The notes beneath the pieces are model-generated. The model searched no databases. It was not told the origin of the DNA and saw only the letters and a program-made list of their open reading frames with translations. From contig OY282385.1 of the NCBI GenBank assembly GCA_958295935.1, positions 372,001 through 436,000 of the forward strand: a DNA stretch of 64,000 nt, read 5' to 3'. The translations under genes were made by a program, and so were the position numbers. Numbering within the stretch: position 1 is the first letter of the stretch; each line of letters begins with the position of its first letter. Positions 28,301-35,565 of the stretch are shown here, one piece after another. The DNA comes from an uncultured Dehalococcoidia bacterium. Its GTDB lineage: Bacteria; Chloroflexota; Dehalococcoidia; Lucifugimonadales; Lucifugimonadaceae.

Positions 28301-28605
28301 CCGCCAGCCAACGCTGGGCCCTCGACGTGCTCCGCTCGCCGGACGCCCCCGCCGGGGATCAATACGACCAAGGAGACGAGGCGCTTTCAGTCGGTAGGAG
28401 CAACCTCGTCCGACGTGAGTTGTCTGCACTGCGCCGGGAGTACGAAGGAAAAGGAATGAGCGCCGCAGACTGCGCCCGACGAATCATCGAGGTCGTAGAA
28501 CAATTCGGCCTGCAACCCGTCCAGCCACCACAAGCGCCCCAGCCCATCACCCAAAACGACCTCGGCGTAGTCTGCTACCAGGTAGTCCTCCCAACAAAAC
28601 CCTAA
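25369..28605 (+). CDS. PLD-nuclease domain fused to SNF2-type helicase
   Basis: A 1078-aa protein from a TTG start with a good SD (AAAGGA). Residues about 20-190 are a phospholipase-D-like nuclease: FLHGKAYV (HxK) and SSANLTQGG. The SNF2 helicase follows: DGVGMGKTEIG (Walker A, about 273), IIDEAHAYRN (about 354), LLTATPVNNSLWDL and the C-terminal STDVLSEGQNLQQAQ / RVVQRNGRIIRL. It probably moves along DNA and cuts it as the restriction arm for the methyltransferase at 19195. It is analogous to DISARM DrmD, but the fused PLD could stand in for the separate nuclease DrmC. Confidence 0.88.
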   Translation: MSLSNPHGHYELVDNVAYGDHLQALEWLAQHYLGPLNVATGYVGLQGLDALARIAADRSEDGRLLIGAAPASENLTGPASETIDDRFKQSVSALRRERDFSAFPAARRAVLERVTSFLESDSVAVRRYTRRFLHGKAYVIGQLNDDGSPTGPGAALVSSANLTQGGLVANLELGMVHYQPNVVAMALAWYKRLWDEAQDFRDDLLELLRPPSLESDPETVFLRALLELYGDELGCNPPLPELHTLTAFQRDGVARAKRILDRYGGVLYADGVGMGKTEIGLQFIQEHTRDLGQHVLVISPAQLRDRLWEQRLVEKNLPGTVVSYQQLAQDRQLSSNGGRRVLTVNKDVYRFIIIDEAHAYRNVDNSWYAALDRLMGGTSKKLLLLTATPVNNSLWDLHNLFMLFGRHDSAFAGEPLRVPSLRKFFAEAGASKSENLSEAKLFPLIDALTVRRDRAFIETRYPNERFDDGTPVKFPKPELHERRYDLDSAHPGIAQYVYDGIDSLTMARYRPSAYRTDKQEESASEEALAGLMQSQLLKRFESSWHAALQTTNRMRDGNDVMLQVIEERGAVPPPKVIRDLVGDYQEDDTFISADLIDEMLAGSEGSLPADKFNDQFLADLQKDRDTLATMSERLQSLKDSPDPKLDALLDVMASTPSQKVAIFTAFQDTAAYLKEQIETDPELLGDRKWTVVIGSATDADARTRELERFCPESVNGEPDFRPPDGEVDVLLSTDVLSEGQNLQQAQAVLSFDMPWNPQRVVQRNGRIIRLRSPHDTAYLYTLLPKQGDLDRLLKLEAKLQSKIMAANASVGMETPVLAGVETESQVYADLSTFVDRLSGGDPALLDEQGESGSAFAGELFRSHLQRAAEEGEVSRLRNLPWGIGAAFVQPSPTLSEPAVFFACRTRSDERYWRMVSKSGQILHRDDLPMLRLIDPRDQPGCPIPDDLDLEHLFAVAAADVCSAHNALLDPESRSDALPASQRWALDVLRSPDAPAGDQYDQGDEALSVGRSNLVRRELSALRREYEGKGMSAADCARRIIEVVEQFGLQPVQPPQAPQPITQNDLGVVCYQVVLPTKP

Positions 28606-28606
28606 G

Positions 28607-28702
28607 AAGCGTAACCTCAACTCCGGGACTCCCCCTGCCCGCGCTGAAGCCAACGCTAGCGTGGCGCCTAGAAGCGTAACCTCGACTCCGGGACTCCCCT
28701 TT
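28607..28702. repeat. Direct repeat after the helicase gene
   Basis: gaagcgtaacctc-actccgggactcccc occurs at 28607 and again at about 28672, and a part (ccgggactccccc) recurs at 30565 before the second VapB copy. It lies between the helicase stop and the VapB-like gene. Confidence 0.6.
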
Positions 28703-29018
28703 GCTGGCGCGTGCCGCCCCTCGCCATTTTGGTTTATCGTAGGTGTATGTCACGGCGGAACAGCGCCAACGTAAATCTCGATGAGCAGGCGTGCGCCGAG
28801 GTGATGCGCCGCCACCAACTCCCCACCAGGCGCGAGGCCATCAACCTCGCGCTGCGAACCCTGGCCGCCGAAACCGCATCCCTCGAAGAGGCCCGCGCAC
28901 TCCGGGGAATCGGCTGGGACGGCGACCTAGACGCGATGCGCTCCAGCCGTCCGCCGCGATCCTGAAGGAGACACCAAGCGCCGCATGGGCAGGAACAGTA
29001 CATAAGGAGGCATAGATG
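28694..29018 (+). repeat. VapB module, copy 1 (about 325 bp, second copy 30572-30896)
   Basis: The segment from ctggcgcgtgccgcccctcg through the VapB-like gene to the ribosome-binding site aaggaggcatag is repeated almost unchanged 1878 bases downstream. Each copy delivers its strong RBS to a different following gene. The two copies bracket the unknown pair 29016-30463. Confidence 0.85.
28747..28965 (+). CDS. VapB-type antitoxin (orphan), copy 1
   Basis: A 72-aa protein. The segment ACAEVMRRHQLPTRREAINLALRTL is the ribbon-helix-helix-like DNA-binding part typical of VapB (VapB_antitoxin, COG5450 type), and RALRGIGWDGDLDAMR is the toxin-binding tail. No VapC follows directly; the next gene is unrelated. 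VapC 3' fragments lie about 2-3 kb downstream. Confidence 0.78.
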   Translation: MSRRNSANVNLDEQACAEVMRRHQLPTRREAINLALRTLAAETASLEEARALRGIGWDGDLDAMRSSRPPRS

Positions 29019-29954
29019 GTCTCTAGCATGAGAAATAACACCCTTGAGCGCAAGATTTACTTCTACCGTGCCGATATAGGCAATGACGAGGGTGGCCGTC
29101 CTCACAATTTTGACCCGAAGCCGGCACTAACTGAGATTGAAAACCTGGGCTTCACCGATGATGATGCAGGCCGGTACGAGTTTGATGTTGACAGAAACGC
29201 GCTGTGCCTTATGGACCATCCCAGCAATTCTAATCCAAACATACGATTCTGCAGAGTTCGCCGAACAGGATTACCTCAGATAGAACATAGGGGCAACATC
29301 ACCGATCTCAATTTCACTGATGACACCGGCTTATTGGAAACCGTGCATGTGGTGTTTTTTTCCAACAACATTGTTGGCTCCGAATACAACCATTTTGGGC
29401 CTAGACTTTCCCGACTTGGCAGCTATCTGCATGAGAAGTCTAACAAAGCCATACCGAAAGCCAAGTTTCGTCCTCTCCTGCTAGGTGATGCATTTAGGCA
29501 GTCGGAACGCCTTGGCGAAGTGCGAGTTTTGGATATGAGCATCCGCCCAGCCTTCATCGAAATAGTAAGGCAAGCCGATGAGTCTCTTTCAGACGCATTC
29601 AATGCTGCGGCACAAGTAATTGGCGCCTCGGAAAGCGTGCAATTGGTCATTAAATTTGAGAAGAAAGGACGCCTAGAAGCACTAGGTAGATTCCTGAATA
29701 TAGCCAGAAAATTGCTCGGTAGAAACGAATTCCGAGAAAATGCTGATCGTTTTCAACTTCGTGGGAAATGTGTGGATACAAATCGCGTTGAAACAATCGA
29801 TCTGCTTAAGGATCGCTTGATCTCGACAAAGCGTATTGTTCGCATGAACGAACGAAGTCGTGCTCTTAATCCAGAATCCGCCTTTCAGGCAATACGTGAG
29901 GCCTATCAGGAACTGAGGGAAGATATCCATGCTGCACCGGGCATCTCTGAATGA
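29016..29954 (+). CDS. Hypothetical cytosolic protein of a two-gene cassette
   Basis: A 312-aa protein that I do not recognise. It starts from a strong RBS supplied by the VapB module (aaggaggcatag ATG). The N-terminal part is acidic and mixed alpha/beta; a central LETVHVVFFSNNIVGSEYNHFGPRLSRLGSYL looks like the conserved core. It overlaps the next gene by ATGA, so it works with a membrane protein. GC content is clearly lower than in the flanking VapB copies, which suggests transfer. Such soluble-plus-membrane pairs are common among abortive-infection systems (Kiwa has this architecture), but I see no direct family match. Confidence 0.6.
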   Translation: MVSSMRNNTLERKIYFYRADIGNDEGGRPHNFDPKPALTEIENLGFTDDDAGRYEFDVDRNALCLMDHPSNSNPNIRFCRVRRTGLPQIEHRGNITDLNFTDDTGLLETVHVVFFSNNIVGSEYNHFGPRLSRLGSYLHEKSNKAIPKAKFRPLLLGDAFRQSERLGEVRVLDMSIRPAFIEIVRQADESLSDAFNAAAQVIGASESVQLVIKFEKKGRLEALGRFLNIARKLLGRNEFRENADRFQLRGKCVDTNRVETIDLLKDRLISTKRIVRMNERSRALNPESAFQAIREAYQELREDIHAAPGISE

Positions 29955-30463
29955 ACCTCATACGTTTTTGGAAAAAGCACTTCCTTTGTATGGAAGTAGG
30001 AATAGTAATTCTGCTCACGCTTCTTCTCGTTGCTTGGTTCTATTTTCTAGAAGGAGAATCATATATTGATGAGCTGATGCATGGTAACAGAACTAACATT
30101 TATATAACCACGGCGACAATAGCAGGTTCGTTACTAGGTTTTTCTGTTACTACCACATCAATTATGCTAGGTTTTTCATCATCTGATCGCCTTTCAGTAG
30201 TCCGAGGCAGTGCACATTATCCAGTCCTTTGGAAAACCTTCTTCCAGGCGATACAGTACCTCGGCTGCCTGACAGTCACCTCATTGCTCTGCTTGATATG
30301 GGATAGAGACTCTGCCCCGGTGTCGTGGCTTGTCTTTCCCTTTTTCATGTTTTTTGGTCTATCTGTGGTCAGATTGGCCCGAGTGCTGTGGATACTTGAA
30401 CGAGTTATAGAGATTATCATCAAGCCTCAAGCCGGCAGTGAGAAACATGAGACCGGACAATGA
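29951..30463 (+). CDS. Small membrane protein, partner of the preceding gene
   Basis: A 170-aa protein with four predicted membrane helices: about residues 11-32 (VGIVILLTLLLVAWFYF), 48-70 (ITTATIAGSLLGFSVTTTS), 94-112 and 122-145. It is translationally coupled to the upstream gene by ATGA. It could be a pore or membrane anchor in an abortive-infection pair. AT-rich relative to neighbours. Confidence 0.65.
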   Translation: MNLIRFWKKHFLCMEVGIVILLTLLLVAWFYFLEGESYIDELMHGNRTNIYITTATIAGSLLGFSVTTTSIMLGFSSSDRLSVVRGSAHYPVLWKTFFQAIQYLGCLTVTSLLCLIWDRDSAPVSWLVFPFFMFFGLSVVRLARVLWILERVIEIIIKPQAGSEKHETGQ

Positions 30464-30571
30464 AATTGCGCGCAGCACGTAGACGATGAAGCCGCCGCCC
30501 TCTTCCTACGCCTTGACGACTCCGCCGTAGCCCAGTTCGCGGCGATGCCGCTGGATGCTAAACGCCGGGAC

Positions 30572-30896
30572 TCCCCCCCGGCTGGCGCGTGCCGCCCCTC
30601 GCCATTTTGGTTTATCGTAGGTGCATGTCACGGCGGAACAGCACCAACGCAAACATCGACGAGCAGGCGTGCGCCGAGGTGATGCGACGCTATCAACTCC
30701 CCACCAGGCGCGAGGCCATCAACCTCGCACTGCGAACCCTGGCCGCCGAAACCGCATCCCTCGAAGAGGCCCGCGCATTCCGGGGAATCGGCTGGGACGG
30801 CGACCTCGACGCTATGCGCTCCAGCCGTTCGCCGCGATCCTGAAGGAAACACCAAGCGCCGCATGGGCCGGAACAGTACGTAAGGAGGCATAGATG
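30572..30896 (+). repeat. VapB module, copy 2
   Basis: Second copy of the 325-bp segment described at 28694, including gene, 3' flank (aaggaaacaccaagcgccgc) and the RBS aaggaggcatag. It precedes a different cargo gene (30894). Confidence 0.85.
30625..30843 (+). CDS. VapB-type antitoxin (orphan), copy 2
   Basis: A 72-aa near-duplicate of the gene at 28747, differing at a handful of residues (for example STNANI for SANVNL, RYQ for RHQ, AFRG for ALRG). It too lacks a directly following VapC. The first visible VapC remnant lies at 31161, after one inserted small gene. Confidence 0.78.
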   Translation: MSRRNSTNANIDEQACAEVMRRYQLPTRREAINLALRTLAAETASLEEARAFRGIGWDGDLDAMRSSRSPRS

Positions 30897-31118
30897 GCTT
30901 GCCGAATTGGCATCACCACTGACCTGCAGGAGCGAAAGCGCTTCTGGCAAAGGAGACACCCGTATTTGCGGGATTGGTACATCATTGGTATGCACTTCTC
31001 GAAGGCGTCTGCTAGACAACAAGAGAATAGGTACGTTGCCCAGCGGGGATGTGTAACCTTCCCAAGCGGTGACGGGCCGGAAATCGCCAGATGGTACGTG
31101 TACCACTTCGAGTACTAG
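30894..31118 (+). CDS. Small protein resembling a GIY-YIG-type fold start
   Basis: A 74-aa protein using the VapB-module RBS. CRIGITTDLQERKRFWQRRHP resembles the start of small GIY-YIG-like proteins, but the usual two-strand GIY...YIG motif is not complete. Asn-Arg-Tyr (QENRYVA) and the WYVYHFEY end suggest a small compact domain. Function unknown. Confidence 0.5.
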   Translation: MACRIGITTDLQERKRFWQRRHPYLRDWYIIGMHFSKASARQQENRYVAQRGCVTFPSGDGPEIARWYVYHFEY

Positions 31119-31160
31119 GACGCCGCGCAACCGCTGACCCTCCCCGCTGCCGCCGGTGCC

Positions 31161-31306
31161 AACGACAGGGCCAGACCGTTCGCAAAATGATCGGCTGTAT
31201 CATCGCAGCCATTGACATACGCGCAGAAACGCCCATCCTGCACGACGACTCCCACTTCGACGCGCTCGCACGCCGCACGGATCTCCGAATCTATGAAACT
31301 GTATGA
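31161..31306 (+). pseudogene. VapC 3' remnant, copy 1
   Basis: In frame to the stop at 31304-31306 it encodes GQTVRKMIGCIIAAIDIRAETPILHDDSHFDALARR (given here in parts: GQTVRKMIGCIIAAIDI, then LHDDSHFDALA), the C-terminal third of a PIN toxin with the last acidic residues. The N-terminal two thirds are absent. A near-identical copy is at 31933. Confidence 0.72.
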
Positions 31307-31395
31307 AGCTGAAGGCCCCTGGAGAAGCCAACGCCCTGCACCCGCGCCCCGAGGACTCCGCCGCACCCGAGCCCTATGACAAGGAGACACCGACA

Positions 31396-31629
31396 ATGCA
31401 GAAAGCCTTGCACGTAAGAACAACTGTACAGTCTGGCGGCAAGGTGGAGTTTGCCAGCCCAGAACTGGAGCCCGGGCAGACGGTGGACGTGGTCGTGCTG
31501 CACGAGTCCAACGTGAAGGTCCGCTCTATCATGGAAATCCTCAACAGCGGCCCGGAGCGGCGCCTGTTCCAGACAGCCGAAGAGGTCAAGGCATACCTCG
31601 CGGAAGAAAAAACGTCATGGAACCGCTAA
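31396..31629 (+). CDS. Antitoxin-like small protein, copy 1
   Basis: A 77-aa protein starting MQKALHVRTTVQSGGKVEF. The N-terminal basic strand-rich part followed by LEPGQTVDVVVLHE is like the DUF104/AbrB-type swapped-hairpin antitoxins, and the C-terminal helix (TAEEVKAYLAEEKTSW) like a toxin-binding tail. RBS aaggagacaccgaca ATG. No intact toxin gene follows. A paralogue lies 49 bases downstream. Confidence 0.62.
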   Translation: MQKALHVRTTVQSGGKVEFASPELEPGQTVDVVVLHESNVKVRSIMEILNSGPERRLFQTAEEVKAYLAEEKTSWNR

Positions 31630-31678
31630 CCCTCCCCGCTGCCGCCGATGCCGAGTCCTATGAAAGGAGACTCCGACA

Positions 31679-31912
31679 ATGCAGAAAGCCTTGCACGTAA
31701 GAACAACGGTGTTGCCCGGAGGCAAGATCGAAATCGTGGACGAAGAGCTGCCAGTGGGAGAGTCCGTTGACGTGGTCGTCCGTCACGCATCGGAAGCATC
31801 GCGCCGATCCGCCGTTGACATTCTGAACGAAGCGCCAGGGCAACGCCTCTTCAAAACCGCAGAAGACGTGGATTCCTACCTCAAAGGCGAACGGGGGTCA
31901 TGGAACCCCTAA
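31679..31912 (+). CDS. Antitoxin-like small protein, copy 2
   Basis: A 77-aa paralogue of the gene at 31396: the first 11 residues are identical (MQKALHVRTTV), and LPVGESVDVVVRHA and LFKTAEDVDSYLKGE align. It also has an AAGGAG RBS. The two arose by duplication; the stretch ccctccccgctgccgccg-tgcc follows each and also precedes each VapC remnant. Confidence 0.62.
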   Translation: MQKALHVRTTVLPGGKIEIVDEELPVGESVDVVVRHASEASRRSAVDILNEAPGQRLFKTAEDVDSYLKGERGSWNP

Positions 31913-31932
31913 CCCTCCCCGCTGCCGCCGAT

Positions 31933-32081
31933 GCCGACGACAGGGCCAGACCGTTCGCAAACTGATCGGCTGTATCATCGCAGCCATTGACATACGCGCA
32001 GGAACGCCCACCCTGCACGACGACTCCCACTTCGACGCGCTCGCACGCCGCACGGACCTGCGAATCTATGAAACTGTATGA
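31933..32081 (+). pseudogene. VapC 3' remnant, copy 2
   Basis: About 150 bases nearly identical to 31161-31306, encoding TVRKLIGCIIAAIDIRAGTP and LHDDSHFDALARRTDL then a stop. The matching tract continues about 30 bases past the stop (agctgaaggcccctggagaa) in both copies. This marks the right-hand end of the VapBC mosaic. Confidence 0.72.
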
Positions 32082-32159
32082 AGCTGAAGGCCCCTGGAGA
32101 AGCCAACGCCCCGTAACTGCATCTGTCGGTAGCCCCCTGCTGGAATAGGAGTGCAACCC

Positions 32160-32999
32160 GTGCCAGACGACAACTTCAATAAGTACTGCGAGAATCTACT
32201 AGTAAGGTACAACCAAAGGAATACGAAGGCTCTCACCAGACACATCGAGAGCCTGTGCAAGTTCCTTAGAGAGAAAGGCAACCACGCGGTGCAGACCATG
32301 TTCGGAGGGTCTGTCAGGAAGGGCACGTACGTGAGCGGCCTCAGCGACATTGACGCCCTTCTGATAGTCAACGCCTCCTCGCTTGTGAACCAACCTCCGG
32401 CAAAGGTCATAGCCTACGCGAGGGACACTATCAAGCGGGGACTCCCTAAGAACCCTGTGAGCGCAGGCAATCTGGCGGTGACAGTCAACTACTCCGACGG
32501 CAGCGAGATCCAGATACTGCCCGCCATAAGGACCAAAACCGGCGTCCGGATTGCCGACCCCGGTAGCTCCAAGTGGAGCAACGTCGCGCAACCCGAGAAG
32601 TTTGCCAAAAAGCTTACTGAGGTCAACCAGGCAAGAGGCGGCCGTGTCCTGCCAGTCATCAAACTCGCCAAGGCTATGGCGGACTGCTTCATTACCCGCA
32701 AGAGCAGGAAGATTAGCGGATACCATATGGAGTCACTCGCAATCGATGCGTTCAGTGACTATAAAGGCCTCCTCCACCCGAAGGCCATGCTCATCCACTT
32801 CTTGGGGCACTCGATGAAGGCCGTGATGCTCCCGATCGCCGATTCCACCGGGCAGTCCAGATACGTGGACGAGTACCTCGGTCCGACAAACTCCAGATGC
32901 CGCCAGCGCGCCTCGACCTACTTCGTGCAGATGCGCGGCAAAGTAAGATCCTGCAAGACCAAGGCCGAGTTCGACGACCTATTCTGCCAAGGCAACTAG
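32160..32999 (+). CDS. CD-NTase-like nucleotidyltransferase
   Basis: About 279 aa from GTG 32160 (AGGAG eight bases upstream). FGGSVRKGTYVSGLSDIDAL carries the GS and DxD metal-binding signature of DNA polymerase beta-type nucleotidyltransferases, arranged as in bacterial cGAS/DncV-like enzymes that make cyclic nucleotides in CBASS. The third acidic position is unusual: EIQILPAIRT where many members have D before the hydrophobic-P-A. The C-terminal helical half fits the family. No classic CBASS effector (phospholipase, Cap4, TM effector) or Cap2/Cap3 is adjacent; the next gene is a SLOG/DprA-like protein. Confidence 0.72.
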   Translation: MPDDNFNKYCENLLVRYNQRNTKALTRHIESLCKFLREKGNHAVQTMFGGSVRKGTYVSGLSDIDALLIVNASSLVNQPPAKVIAYARDTIKRGLPKNPVSAGNLAVTVNYSDGSEIQILPAIRTKTGVRIADPGSSKWSNVAQPEKFAKKLTEVNQARGGRVLPVIKLAKAMADCFITRKSRKISGYHMESLAIDAFSDYKGLLHPKAMLIHFLGHSMKAVMLPIADSTGQSRYVDEYLGPTNSRCRQRASTYFVQMRGKVRSCKTKAEFDDLFCQGN

Positions 33000-33014
33000 G
33001 ACGGCCAAACACCT

Positions 33015-33542
33015 ATGACCCTGCAACTCCCGCCAAAGGCCAAGTCCAGGGGCGATCTCAACCTGCTCGAAAAAACCCTGACCGCCCTCTTCTGCTCCAA
33101 ACGCTGCCCAGGAGACCTCATCCTAAAGACCTACGACCTCGCCAAAGCCATGCGCAACGCCGGCGCCCCCGTCATAGGCGGCTTCCAAACCCCGATGGAG
33201 AAAGAATGCCTGCGACTGCTGCTACGAGGCAGCCAGCCCGTCGTCGTCTGCCCTGCCCGCAGCATCGACAACATGCGAATCCCCCGCGACTGGCGCGACC
33301 CTCTGAACGCCGGTAGGATGCTGCTCCTGTCGCCATTCCCAGCGACGGTCCGCCGCCCCACCGCCGAGACCGCCGCCCGGCGCAACGACCTCGTCGCCGA
33401 CCTCGCCCACCGGGTATTCATCGCCCACGCCGCCCCCGGCAGCAAGACCGAAGCCTTCGCCCGCAAACTAGCCCAAGCCGGCAAGCCCCTCCTCACCCTA
33501 ACCAGCCCCCGCCAACAAAAACCTGGCGGCTCTGGGCGCTAA
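33015..33542 (+). CDS. DprA/SLOG-like Rossmann protein
   Basis: A 175-aa protein. VIGGFQTPMEKECLRLLL, PVVVCPARSIDNMRIP, GRMLLLSPF and VFIAHAAPGSKTEAFARKLAQAGKPLLTL follow the order of the DprA-like SLOG fold, which binds nucleotides or nucleotide-derived signals. Fifteen bases separate it from the CD-NTase gene, so it may read or process that enzyme's product. It lacks the DNA-binding flanking domains of true DprA. Confidence 0.7.
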   Translation: MTLQLPPKAKSRGDLNLLEKTLTALFCSKRCPGDLILKTYDLAKAMRNAGAPVIGGFQTPMEKECLRLLLRGSQPVVVCPARSIDNMRIPRDWRDPLNAGRMLLLSPFPATVRRPTAETAARRNDLVADLAHRVFIAHAAPGSKTEAFARKLAQAGKPLLTLTSPRQQKPGGSGR

Positions 33543-33604
33543 GGTGGTAGAACACACAGATGCCCTGAACGTTTCGCGCAGGGCTTTTTGAACTGGGGGA
33601 TCTG

Positions 33605-35548
33605 ATGGATCAAGAACCACTCAAACTGAAATTCATTGGTGCACTAATCGAACAGTTAGGCGCCCAGCTATATCCGAGCGCCACCGCCACCGTAGCAGAG
33701 CTTATCTCCAATGCGTGGGATGCCGATGCCCAGAACGTATGGGTCAGAATTCCATTTGGGCAGTCGTGGAGCACGGGCGGCACAATAGAAGTCCTAGATG
33801 ACGGTCATGGGATGACGAGGGAACAAGCGCAGTTGCAATACCTGATGGTCGGTCGGAAGCGGCGGCTTCAGGACGGAGGACAGACTCAAGGCGGCCGGTT
33901 GGTTCACGGCCGGAAGGGAATAGGCAAGCTCGCGGCTTTCGGGACAGCAGAAATTCTCGATTGCTACACAGTTCGACAAGGACAAGCAGTGTCCTTCCGA
34001 CTTGACTACGACGAAATCAGAAAGGCGGACCCTGGGACAGACTGTGAAGTCGAGGAAACTACCGGACAAGAACCCCTCCGTTCGCCAGATCGTTCGCTTC
34101 TCTCTAATGGAACCAGGATTCGGCTTTCCAGATTGCGTCTAAAGCGTGCTATCCCTGAAGAACAGTTCATGAAATCAATGTCCCGGCGCTTTGCGATAGA
34201 CCAGACCGTTATGCGAGTGTTTATCAATCGGAAGCAGCTCCAACGGTTCGACATGGACCTGGAGTTCCAGTTTCCAAAAGATGGACAACCTGCCAGATAC
34301 TCAGGTCAAGTTGGAGTTGATGGGTGGGGAACTGAGAACCTCCCTAGTGGCAACAGCGTCCGGTGGTGGATTGGTTTTACGCCTAAGCCACTTGAAGCTG
34401 AATACTTGCGCGGCATTTCTATCTTGGGACGTGGGAAGCTGATACAAAGACCCTTCATGTTTGAACGCGCTCAAGGAGTGCGGGGCCAACTTGGACAAGA
34501 GTACGTAGTCGGAGAGGTAGTCGCCGATTGGTTGGATTCTGGAACAGACATCGAAGACGATCTGATCCAAACGAACCGCGACCAGCTCCAGCTAGAGGAT
34601 CACAGGGTACAGGAACTACTGCAATGGGGACGACATAGGTTGAATTGGGCTCTGTCGCAGCGACAGGCTATACGTCAAAAGAAAGCTGAAAAATCAATCG
34701 AGACCCCAGATTTTACAGAGCTACTTAAAGATTTTACCGAGACTGAGCAACGGCATCTAGGCGAAATTGCGATTAAGGCCGCTAAAATCGGCGACCCCCA
34801 CCCTGAAGAAGTCCACAACTTCATGCTGGAAGTAGTCAACGGGTTTAAGGACAAGGCAGTCCGGGAGCTCATGGAGCGCGTCCAATATGAGGACGAGGGG
34901 TTCCAAAGCAACTTTTGGGGGCTTGTCAGAGAATTCTCACTGATTGACGCTAGAAAAAATTATAGCATAATCAAAGCTCGACTTGAGGTGATTGAACGGC
35001 TCGATGTGGCGATTAAGGCTGGAGCTACAGAAGTTCCAGAGATTCATAACGTCATCCGGGAATTCCCCTGGATTCTTGATCCGAGATGGAGTCTTTTAGG
35101 CGACGAAGTGAACCTTGATGATTTGCAAGAACGATATAAGCCCACTCGAGATCAGGAAACAGGTCAGAGGCTCGACTTTCTGTTCATCCTAAAACCTAAA
35201 GCACCAGCCCCCTTGGACGAAATCCTTATCGTCGAGATAAAGAGGGGTATGAAATCCGATGGTAAATCTCACCGGGTGAATGAAGACGAGGTGAACAAAT
35301 TTCATTCTTATGTGCTTGGTGTCTATGCAGATTACAATCGAAACACTTCTCCACCATCGGTCAGTGGTTTGATGATCGCCAATGGATACACTGAGAGAGG
35401 GAACAGGACCAGAAGGAGCTTGGAGCAAGTCAGAGAGGTCAAGCTCGATTTCCAAACGTGGGACAACATAATAGAAAACACCAGGCGACTCCACACTGGT
35501 TGGTTAGAGGTCACGCAATCCAAACGAGAAAACAAGACAAATACGTGA
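33605..35548 (+). CDS. GHKL (HSP90/MORC-like) ATPase with C-terminal PD-(D/E)xK nuclease domain
   Basis: A 647-aa protein. The N-terminal GHKL ATPase has ELISNAWDADA (N box, about 32-42), DDGHGM (about 65) and GRKGIGKLAAF (about 102). A helical middle follows. The C-terminus has RLDFLFIL...EILIVEIKRG (about 523-549), a D...ExK nuclease core. MORC-like ATPases with nucleases occur in restriction systems together with Vsr and cytosine methylases, and here those two genes follow immediately. Moderately AT-richer than neighbours. Confidence 0.8.
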   Translation: MDQEPLKLKFIGALIEQLGAQLYPSATATVAELISNAWDADAQNVWVRIPFGQSWSTGGTIEVLDDGHGMTREQAQLQYLMVGRKRRLQDGGQTQGGRLVHGRKGIGKLAAFGTAEILDCYTVRQGQAVSFRLDYDEIRKADPGTDCEVEETTGQEPLRSPDRSLLSNGTRIRLSRLRLKRAIPEEQFMKSMSRRFAIDQTVMRVFINRKQLQRFDMDLEFQFPKDGQPARYSGQVGVDGWGTENLPSGNSVRWWIGFTPKPLEAEYLRGISILGRGKLIQRPFMFERAQGVRGQLGQEYVVGEVVADWLDSGTDIEDDLIQTNRDQLQLEDHRVQELLQWGRHRLNWALSQRQAIRQKKAEKSIETPDFTELLKDFTETEQRHLGEIAIKAAKIGDPHPEEVHNFMLEVVNGFKDKAVRELMERVQYEDEGFQSNFWGLVREFSLIDARKNYSIIKARLEVIERLDVAIKAGATEVPEIHNVIREFPWILDPRWSLLGDEVNLDDLQERYKPTRDQETGQRLDFLFILKPKAPAPLDEILIVEIKRGMKSDGKSHRVNEDEVNKFHSYVLGVYADYNRNTSPPSVSGLMIANGYTERGNRTRRSLEQVREVKLDFQTWDNIIENTRRLHTGWLEVTQSKRENKTNT

Positions 35549-35565
35549 AAGTAGTGCATAATCCC

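Noticed and set aside
29016-30463. Assignment of this pair to Kiwa (KwaA/KwaB)
   Set aside because: Only the layout (soluble protein plus four-helix membrane protein) is similar; gene order is reversed and I see no DUF4868 motif.
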